In this document: in pieces, positions 41,175 through 47,094 of the stretch
Layout of the letters: every line of letters begins with the position of its first letter
How positions within the stretch are numbered: the first letter of the stretch is position 1
Assembly (NCBI GenBank): GCA_937925925.1
Contig: CALANA010000201.1
Coordinates: 1 to 47,094 of the forward strand
Origin: an uncultured Chloroflexales bacterium
Lineage (GTDB): Bacteria > Chloroflexota > Chloroflexia > Chloroflexales > Chloroflexaceae
Length of the DNA stretch: 47,094 bases
Reading direction: 5' to 3'
The notes under the pieces: model-generated
Databases searched by the model: none
Seen by the model: the letters and a program-made list of their open reading frames with translations, nothing else
What the model was told of the DNA's origin: nothing
Translations under genes and position numbers: made by a program

Positions 41175-41262
41175 CTTTGCGTTAGAACGTTAGAACGTTA
41201 GAACGTGCCAACGTGCCAACGTTAGAACGTGCCAACGTGCCAACGTGCCAACGCAAAGGCGC
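41175..41262. repeat. Second AACGTTAG/AACGTGCC array
   Basis: Same construction as 40851-40930, with about nine units between CTTTGCGTT and AACGCAAAGG. It ends shortly before the DUF433 gene. Confidence 0.65.
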
Positions 41263-41298
41263 AATGGGCAACACGTATTCCAGATGAGGTTATTGGCG

Positions 41299-41643
41299 AT
41301 GATTCAGATCACGGAAAACCGGTATATTGTTAGAAATGAGAAAATTTTAAGTGGCGAACCGATTATCAAAGGAACACGGACGCCAGTGCGGGCCATTGTC
41401 GAAACAGGGCGGCAAGGTTTTTTGCCCGAGGAAATTCCCAATCTACTGCCACACCTGACATTAGCACAGATATTTGATGCCTTAAGTTACTACAGCGAAC
41501 ATCAGGAGGAAATTAACGATTATATTCAACGTAATCGCATTCCAGACGAGCTAATTGACCCACTGGTTGAGGGATATGTGAACCAACTTTTCATTGAACT
41601 TTATCTCGATGAAGATGTTCATGTACTCATCGCCGATCTATGA
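41299..41643 (+). CDS. DUF433 antitoxin fused in frame to a truncated DUF5615-type toxin start
   Basis: 114 aa from the ATG at 41299 (TGAGG nine bases upstream; 41284 is an alternative). 'ILSGEPIIKGTRTPVRAIVETGRQG' with 'EEIPNLLPHLTLAQIFDALSYYSEHQEEINDYI' is a full DUF433 protein, the HTH-bearing partner of PIN-like DUF5615 toxins. The end is odd: after 'RNRIPDELIDPLVEGY' it continues 'NQLFIELYLDEDVHVLIADL' and stops. 'LYLDEDVHVLIADL' is what a DUF5615 toxin looks like at its N-terminus. So the toxin gene seems to have been joined to the antitoxin and cut off after about 15 codons. Confidence 0.75.
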   Translation: MIQITENRYIVRNEKILSGEPIIKGTRTPVRAIVETGRQGFLPEEIPNLLPHLTLAQIFDALSYYSEHQEEINDYIQRNRIPDELIDPLVEGYVNQLFIELYLDEDVHVLIADL

Positions 41644-41874
41644 CTACCTGGTAGTGGCGCTGGATACCTCTTTCTGATCCTTTGCCTCTCTGCATCTCTG
41701 CGGCTTTGCGTTAAACGGTGGCCGTGGTTGCACACCCGGGCCACCAGGTGCGATGCCTCGGCACCCCGTCTATTGACAGCCAGGTCTGATTGACTACAAT
41801 GTCAGCAGACAGCATGCCCTTCCACAGAGATTGTGCTATAACCGGTTGATCGACATGTGTTGCTGGTACGGAAC

Positions 41875-44124
41875 ATGCCTGCTGAACGTGCCGCTCACCG
41901 TAATACTGAGTTACCGCTCGTGCAAACTTTGTTCCTCGAATCAACCGAGATGCTGGCGCTGCTGACCGAGGCAACGCGCCTGCTGCACAATGGACGCCCC
42001 CTGGCGCTACGCGTGCAGGCGCTGTTTACGCTCCTGCGCAATGCGATTGCCTACCGCGATGCGCGCCTGACATGCTGGTTCCAGTCGGCCCAACCGGGTA
42101 CCGTGCGCCAGCAGTTTTGTGCCCCTGATGACTGGCCCTATCCCTGGGATGATGCGTTGATGCGCCAGATGGCGCTCAACGGGCAACTGACCTGCCGCCT
42201 GTGTGTGCTGGATGCCCCGCAGGAAAACCAGGTGACGCTGCCCGCCGTGCAGTTTGCCTATCTCGGTGCGCCCATTCGCTGGGATGGTCGGCTGTGGGGC
42301 ATCCTGGAACTCCGCGCTGATGATCTGGCAATCTTCGATGGCATTGCGCAGGAAATCGTCGCGGCGCTTCTGCCGCAACTGGCTGCGGTCATTGCCGAGG
42401 AGGGTGTGAGTCAGCGGCAGTCTGAACGTGACGCACCAGTGCCTTTTGCATCCGCGCCCACCACCGCCCTGGCCGCCCGCTCGTCGGCCGCAGTGGCCCG
42501 GCACCAGAAACATTTGCTGACTGCCCTGGGGCATGAGCTGGAGGAGTTGCTTGATTTACATAAGCTGCTGACCCTGCTGCTCCGCTGGACGCTGGATGCA
42601 ACCGGTGCCGAAGCCGGCGCGATCAGCCTGGTTGATCACGAACGCATGGAACTGGTGGTGCAGGTGTATGAGGGCTATGGAGTCGAACCATTTGCCACTG
42701 ACCTGCCGCACGGGTTGCGCCACCGCTGGAATTGGGAAGTGGGGTTAGCTGGACGTGTCGCCCGCAGCGGTCGCGCTCTGCTGCTGCGCGATGTCACCCA
42801 GAATCCTGATGTGCGCCCGACAGCCAGCAACCTGCGGGCCGAACTGGCGGCTCCGATCAAAGTCAATGGCCGTGTGCTGGCGGTGCTGGTGCTGGATAGC
42901 CCGCGCTCGGCCGCTTTTGGCAACGAGGAACTGGCCTTTGTGCGTGCCCTGTGTGAGCGGGCGGCGCAGCCGCTGCGCCGGGCCATGACCTACCAGGAAG
43001 TCCTGGAAACCAGTACACAACTCAATCAGGTCTTTGCCAGTTTGCCGATCGGCCTGGCGTTGCTGGATATGACCGGGCGCGTGCTGCGCTTTAATCCCGC
43101 CTGGTCGACCACCTGGGGGATGCTCTCGCCGCCGCACGATAGTGACCTCCCTTTTCATGTGCCCCTGGATCTGGTCGATGCGCTGCTGCCACGTCTGCCC
43201 GACCCATTGCGCCTGACCGAATTTTGTGCCACCGATCAGCGTACTCCCGATGCAGTGCAGCAAACCACTGTGCAGTTGATCAATCCCTTGCAGGAACTGC
43301 AGGTGCTGTCGGTACCAACCCACGACAGTCTCGGCCAGCACACCGGGCGGCTGTGGGCCGTGAGCGATGTTACCCGCGAGCGGGAGGTGGATCGCCTCAA
43401 AAACGAGTTTGTGTCGATCGTGTCGCACGAGTTGCGTACGCCCCTGACCTCGATCCTGGGCTATACCGAACTGCTGATAGCCCGTGATTTTGCCCCGTCT
43501 GACCAGAAGCAGTTTATCAAGACCGTGTATGATCAGGCGACGCATCTTTCGCAACTGGTTGAGGATTTGCTGGGTGTTTCGCGCCTGGATGCGGGCAAGG
43601 TCAAGCTCAACCGCTGGGTGGTGGCGCTGCGGCAGCTTATTGCCGAGTTGACCAACCAGCTCAATGCGCAACTGGATCGGCATCGGTTGCTGATTCGGCT
43701 GGCCGATCCGCTGGCACCGGTCTATGTTGATCGCGACAAGGTGAAGCAGATCCTCTTCAACTTGCTCACCAATGCGATCAAATATAGTCCCAATGGCGGT
43801 GAGATCGAACTGGTAGTGCAGGAAGCCGATCCGACTCGCGTCTGGTTGCCGCCCGATCACCCGCCGGGCCACTGGCTGCTGGTGAGTGTGCGCGATCAGG
43901 GGATTGGCATTGCACCCGAAGACTTGCCGCGTATCTGGGAGCGCTTCTATCGTGTGGATAACACCAATACGCGGCGCATCGGGGGGACGGGTCTGGGCTT
44001 AAGTATCACGCGTGGTCTGGTGGAATTGCATGGCGGGCGGATCTGGGTTGAGAGCGAGATGGGCAAAGGGAGCGTTTTTACTTTCTCGCTGCCGGTCGCC
44101 ACCGAGGTTGAGCGCAAGGGGTGA
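41875..44124 (+). CDS. GAF/PAS sensor histidine kinase
   Basis: 749 aa from the ATG at 41875 (GTG at 41857 possible). Soluble, no membrane segment. Residues ~10-180 form a first GAF-like region; a GAF domain at ~215-370 is clearer ('LDATGAEAGAISLVD', 'GLAGRVARSGRALLLRDVTQNP'). A PAS domain follows at ~385-490 ('FASLPIGLALLDMTGRVLRFNPAW', ending 'VSDVTRERE'). HisKA 'EFVSIVSHELRTPLTSILGY' has His518 as phosphorylation site. The ATPase motifs are 'LLTNAIKYSP' (N), 'DQGIGIAP' (G1), 'FYRVDN' (F) and 'GTGLGLSI' (G2). No receiver domain or response regulator is adjacent, so it is an orphan kinase. Confidence 0.92.
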   Translation: MPAERAAHRNTELPLVQTLFLESTEMLALLTEATRLLHNGRPLALRVQALFTLLRNAIAYRDARLTCWFQSAQPGTVRQQFCAPDDWPYPWDDALMRQMALNGQLTCRLCVLDAPQENQVTLPAVQFAYLGAPIRWDGRLWGILELRADDLAIFDGIAQEIVAALLPQLAAVIAEEGVSQRQSERDAPVPFASAPTTALAARSSAAVARHQKHLLTALGHELEELLDLHKLLTLLLRWTLDATGAEAGAISLVDHERMELVVQVYEGYGVEPFATDLPHGLRHRWNWEVGLAGRVARSGRALLLRDVTQNPDVRPTASNLRAELAAPIKVNGRVLAVLVLDSPRSAAFGNEELAFVRALCERAAQPLRRAMTYQEVLETSTQLNQVFASLPIGLALLDMTGRVLRFNPAWSTTWGMLSPPHDSDLPFHVPLDLVDALLPRLPDPLRLTEFCATDQRTPDAVQQTTVQLINPLQELQVLSVPTHDSLGQHTGRLWAVSDVTREREVDRLKNEFVSIVSHELRTPLTSILGYTELLIARDFAPSDQKQFIKTVYDQATHLSQLVEDLLGVSRLDAGKVKLNRWVVALRQLIAELTNQLNAQLDRHRLLIRLADPLAPVYVDRDKVKQILFNLLTNAIKYSPNGGEIELVVQEADPTRVWLPPDHPPGHWLLVSVRDQGIGIAPEDLPRIWERFYRVDNTNTRRIGGTGLGLSITRGLVELHGGRIWVESEMGKGSVFTFSLPVATEVERKG

Positions 44125-44141
44125 GACCACACCGACGGTGC

Positions 44142-45071
44142 CTACACCCCGGCCACCGCCTCGCTGCCTTCCACACGATAGGCATAGGCCATACGCGCCG
44201 TGTTCCAGGCCAGCCCGACCTGGCCCTGGGTATTGAGCAGAATGCAGCCGCCGTTCCCTTTCGTCACACGGCGCATCAACAGAGCCACCGCCCGCCGGGC
44301 GGCCATATGCGGTGATACGCCGCGTTCCATAAACTCCACCGCCCGCCGTGCCAGCGCCATGCGGATGATCGCCTCGCCCCATCCGGTGGCAGCGCAGGCA
44401 CCGACCGTGTTGTCGGCATAGAGACCACAACCAATGAGTGGCGTATCACCTACGCGGCCAGGCAGCTTAAACGGTGTTCCGCCAGTGGAGTTGGCCGCCG
44501 CCAGGTTGCCACTGCGATCCAGCGCCACCGCGCCGACCGTATCGTGCGCGGCTGACGTTGTGGGTTCGGGCAGCGAAGCTTCCTCGGTCACAGTACCAAC
44601 CTCGCGCAGGGCGTGCTTTGCCCGCCAGCGCTCCCAGCGGGCACGGGCGCGCTCAACGATGAGATCGGCGTTAGCGCAGAGCGGCATGCCCTGTGTCGTG
44701 GCAAACGCCTCGGCCCCACTGCTCACCAGCATCGTCGCCGGGCCATTAAGAATGTGACGCGCCAGCGTAATCGGGTTACGCACGCGCTGCACGGCTCCCA
44801 CCGCGCCATAGGCCAGCGTACTCCCATCCATGATTGCGGCATCCAGTTCAATCGTCCCGACCGCATTGAGTACCGATCCCGTACCGGCATTAAACACCGG
44901 ATCATCTTCCAGCACCCGCACCGCCGCTTCGCAGGCATCCAGCGCCGAGCCGCCCTGCTCTAGCACTGCCCACCCTGCTGCCAGCGCCGTATTGCAGCCC
45001 GCCAGATGCCCGGCGATCAGTTCGTCGCGGATAATACCGGCTCCACCATGAACAATGAGTGCGATTGGCAT
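44142..45071 (-). CDS. Isoaspartyl peptidase / L-asparaginase (Ntn hydrolase)
   Basis: 309 aa from the ATG at 45071; the frame is open further upstream but 'MPIALIVHGGAG' is the normal family start. It is made as a precursor that cleaves itself before a catalytic Thr: 'AAHDTVGAVALDRSGNLAAANSTGG' supplies Thr and the oxyanion segment 'GR VGDTPLIGCGLYAD'. Other family blocks are 'ALDACEAAVRVLEDDPVFNAGTGS' and 'ELDAAIMDG'. It hydrolyses beta-aspartyl dipeptides and asparagine. No clear Shine-Dalgarno sequence. It is tail-to-tail with the kinase, 17 bases apart. Confidence 0.92.
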   Translation of the reverse strand: MPIALIVHGGAGIIRDELIAGHLAGCNTALAAGWAVLEQGGSALDACEAAVRVLEDDPVFNAGTGSVLNAVGTIELDAAIMDGSTLAYGAVGAVQRVRNPITLARHILNGPATMLVSSGAEAFATTQGMPLCANADLIVERARARWERWRAKHALREVGTVTEEASLPEPTTSAAHDTVGAVALDRSGNLAAANSTGGTPFKLPGRVGDTPLIGCGLYADNTVGACAATGWGEAIIRMALARRAVEFMERGVSPHMAARRAVALLMRRVTKGNGGCILLNTQGQVGLAWNTARMAYAYRVEGSEAVAGV

Positions 45072-45235
45072 AGGTACATCACTCGTATTCAAGCGTGCGT
45101 AATGACTGACCTGAATGTACCACAGGCGCTGCTCCTGCGCAAGTAGATTCTGACACATTGGTGATTGGCGATAGGGCGGCCCCATACCGGAGAAAGCCCC
45201 CACCCGGACGCCAGCCAGTCTGCCACTGGCGCATA

Positions 45236-45379
45236 TCAGCGCAACCCCAGCCGCATCCCGCCCAGCCATCCTGGCACACGAAAGAGCATACCGATAAAGC
45301 CGCGCTGCCAACCCTGGGCTACGCTTACAATGACGATCAACGTCAATCCGAGATCAATCAGGTTGAAGTCTATTGTCAC
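45236..45379 (-). pseudogene. CvpA-like fragment (47 codons)
   Basis: From a GTG at 45379 the frame reads 'TIDFNLIDLGLTLIVIVSVAQGWQRGFIGML', which looks like the N-terminal membrane helix and 'RGF' turn of CvpA/colicin V production proteins. It then becomes unrelated ('FRVPGWLGGMRLGLR') and stops. The start codon abuts the repeat beginning at 45380. Either a gene remnant or a one-helix small protein. The rest of 45072-45379 shows nothing else. Confidence 0.35.
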
Positions 45380-45870
45380 CTAGTACAAGCGGGCCTACAT
45401 CCCGCCGTAGGTGTCGGTCATCCTGCGCGGAGGCGTCGCCGGAGTGTATGCCATCCTGAGCGAAGCGAAGGATCTTGCGGAGCGCATGGCATCCTGAGCA
45501 GAGCGAAGGATCGTATCCCATCAGAAGGAAGATGCTGCGCTGCGCTCAGCATGACCACACGCGGCGCAAGATGCTTCGCTGCGCAAGATGCTTCGCTTCG
45601 CTCAGCATGACAACGCGCTGCGTACGATGCTGCGCTCAGCATGACAACGCGCTGCGACGATGCTGCGCTGCGCACGATGCTGCGCTTCGCAAGATGCTGC
45701 GCTTCGCTCAGCATGACAACGCGCTGCGACGATGCTGCGCTGCGCACGATGCTTCGCTTCGCTCAGCATGACAACGCGCTGCGCACGATGCTGCGCTCCG
45801 CACGATGCTGCGCTCCGCACGATGCTTCGCTTCGCAAGATGCTGCGCTTCGCTCAGCATGACAAAACCCT
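45380..45870. repeat. Dense cluster of GCGAAGC-type dispersed repeats
   Basis: The region opens with CTAGTACAAGCGGGCCTACA and TCGGTCATCCTGCGCGGAGG, then ATCCTGAGCGAAGCGAAGGA, a widespread bacterial intergenic tag. It then becomes a tandem mix of AGCATGACAACGCGCTGCG and ACGATGCTGCGCTTCGC units. The opening 65 bp recurs at 46990-47054. No gene is seen between 45380 and 45893. Confidence 0.75.
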
Positions 45871-45893
45871 GGAGCTATTTCCGTCATCGTGTA

Positions 45894-46913
45894 CTAGTCA
45901 CCTGTTGCATTGATGAGAAACTGATCATAGGCCGCAATAAAAGCTGCCGGTTGTTCAAAGAAGGGCAACGCTCCGGTCTCAAAAGATTGGATCGTCCAGT
46001 TAGGCCGGCTTTGGACGCGCTGTACATCACGAAAGTCACTGAAGCCGCCACGAGTGCCATAGGCCAGCCACACTGGCTGTGTAAGCACATCATACACGCG
46101 CCCGATATCGGTGCTGAACAGGAGACCAGCCACAAACGCATAGGGCGCATGCTGCGCACCGGGTTGATGGCTCGTCAGATAACAGTAATCGTTCAGGCCG
46201 GCATCAATTGCGGCATATGAGCCAAACGTCTGCGCCAGAAAGAAGCGAATACTGGGCTTGCTGGTCAACAGGTCGAAGAACGGTCGATTCCAGAGCGGAA
46301 AGTCAAACACGGTGCGTATAGCCGGGTTGCCGAGCGTGCTGCCCGGTGTGGCATAATAGGGTACGCCTTTGCCGAAGCCGGTCGGAGTAATAAACGCCAG
46401 TGTGCGGAATTGGTCGAGGTGTTCACTGGCGGCACGGGCCAGAAACTCGGCACTGAGCGAGAGCGCCAGCGCGTCTATCGCTGTAGCTCCGGTATCCTGT
46501 GCAATGGCCGTGACCATATCCATAATCGCATCGGCGTACAGGCGGGGCGTGTAATTGCGCGGCGAGCGGTCGGAAAAGCCAAAGCCGGGCAGATCCAGCG
46601 CATAGACGCGGCGACTCTGGCGGTAGTGTTCAAACAGAGGCCGCACCTCATAGGACGAACCAGCGGCGTTGATGCTGTGGATCAGCAGCATCGGTGCGCC
46701 AGTTCCGTCCACATAGTAGTTCAAGCGTCCGGTGCGCCCGTTCAACTCGCGCTGCTCGCCCGACAGAGCTGGCGGCAGGGGCAGGTTGCGGGCCAGAAAC
46801 AACGTACTGTAGCCAATCCAGCCGACCGCCGCCGTGAGTGGTATACTGCCGACCAGCCGCAGCAACCGGTGTTTGTGGTGGCGCGGGTGCGCCGTTCTTG
46901 TGTGCATCGGCAT
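45894..46913 (-). CDS. Membrane-anchored alpha/beta hydrolase
   Basis: 339 aa, ATG with AAAGGG seven bases upstream. A basic N-terminus and one membrane helix (about 18-42) are followed by an alpha/beta-hydrolase fold: 'MLLIHSINAAGSSYEVRPLFE' (oxyanion HG variant, here HS), 'VYALDLPGFGFSDRS', and the nucleophile elbow 'ALALSLSAEFLA', in which the usual G-x-S-x-G reads A-L-S-L-S. 'PVWLAYGTRGGFSDF' is where the acid residue is expected. No clear catalytic His near the C-terminus, so activity is uncertain. It is flanked on both sides by the 65-bp direct repeats at 45380 and 46990. Confidence 0.85.
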   Translation of the reverse strand: MPMHTRTAHPRHHKHRLLRLVGSIPLTAAVGWIGYSTLFLARNLPLPPALSGEQRELNGRTGRLNYYVDGTGAPMLLIHSINAAGSSYEVRPLFEHYRQSRRVYALDLPGFGFSDRSPRNYTPRLYADAIMDMVTAIAQDTGATAIDALALSLSAEFLARAASEHLDQFRTLAFITPTGFGKGVPYYATPGSTLGNPAIRTVFDFPLWNRPFFDLLTSKPSIRFFLAQTFGSYAAIDAGLNDYCYLTSHQPGAQHAPYAFVAGLLFSTDIGRVYDVLTQPVWLAYGTRGGFSDFRDVQRVQSRPNWTIQSFETGALPFFEQPAAFIAAYDQFLINATGD

Positions 46914-46989
46914 ATTTGCCCTTTCCTGTGCTTAAAACGTTAGACCTGGCTAAATGCCCATCAGGGGATAGATTACCGGTTACAGAGAA

Positions 46990-47094
46990 CTAGTACAAGA
47001 GGGCCTACATACCTCCCTCGTTGTCGGTCATCCTGAGCGGAGGCGTAGTCGGAGCGATGGAGCTTGGATACTATCAGAAGGCCAGATGCTTCGC
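46990..47094. repeat. Copy of the 45380 repeat (runs to window end)
   Basis: CTAGTACAAGAGGGCCTACA, then TCGGTCATCCTGAGCGGAGG and CTATCAGAAGG with AGATGCTTCGC, in the same orientation as 45380-45545. The rest lies outside the window. Confidence 0.7.

Noticed and set aside
45418-45913. Several frames reading MLRFAQHDNALR-type repeats, and a possible CRISPR array
   Set aside because: The repeat units are contiguous with no unique spacers of constant length, so not CRISPR; the peptides are translated dispersed repeats.

Overview
The window looks like a chromosomal segment of a member of the Chloroflexota, most likely the order Chloroflexales (Chloroflexus, Roseiflexus, Oscillochloris or relatives). 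This is inferred from moderately GC-rich genes separated by long, repeat-laden intergenic regions, secreted proteins carrying a 'YLPI' motif near the C-terminus, kinase/WD40 fusions, a stand-alone dnaK, and a methylmalonyl-CoA epimerase. The genus cannot be fixed from sequence alone. I saw no rRNA, tRNA, CRISPR array or intact transposase.

Layout. 1-5250: a hybrid histidine kinase convergent with a 7TM-GAF-HTH sensor protein, then pgsA. 5503-7167: a secreted glycosidase-like protein with a Thr/Ala/Pro tail. 7650-10740: an iron operon (promoter with a DtxR-like box, a MITE-like element, a remnant of a metal permease/regulator, a FecCD permease, a DtxR repressor, DUF3793). 10881-12767: dnaK. 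13225-17226: a 1333-aa secreted CSLREA/beta-helix protein. 17769-19067 and 26918-28534: two paralogous wHTH-AAA+ ATPases, which bracket a conserved unknown gene, a nitronate monooxygenase and a defence island. 21589-26269: the defence island, two complete type II-like restriction-modification sets (BamHI/BglII-like nuclease + beta-class methyltransferase + excisionase-like HTH; XRE protein + PD-ExK nuclease + methyltransferase) arranged around one divergent control region with three repeats.

28735-36215 holds a rhodanese lipoprotein, the PEP synthase/PPDK regulatory kinase-phosphorylase, a conserved unknown, an SDR oxidoreductase, a small divergent gene pair around a 25-bp perfect palindrome, an SRPBCC protein, a tautomerase and mce. 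36736-40837 holds a tandem pair of unusual proteins: each has only the N-lobe of a Ser/Thr kinase, then a lipobox-like membrane segment, then 7 or 14 WD40 repeats. 41299-46913 holds a DUF433 antitoxin fused to the first residues of its DUF5615-type toxin, a GAF/PAS histidine kinase, an isoaspartyl peptidase/asparaginase, a CvpA-like fragment and a membrane-anchored alpha/beta hydrolase.

The intergenic DNA is the second story. At least four families of hairpin or terminal-inverted-repeat elements recur. One copy (29566-29681) has perfect 16-bp inverted termini and a 9-bp target duplication, another (7731-7892) has TA-bounded 14-bp termini. Many of the hairpins close on a GAA loop in GCGAAGC context. 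The best candidates for something undescribed are the half-kinase/lipobox/WD40 pair, the shared control region of the two R-M sets, and the MITE families.
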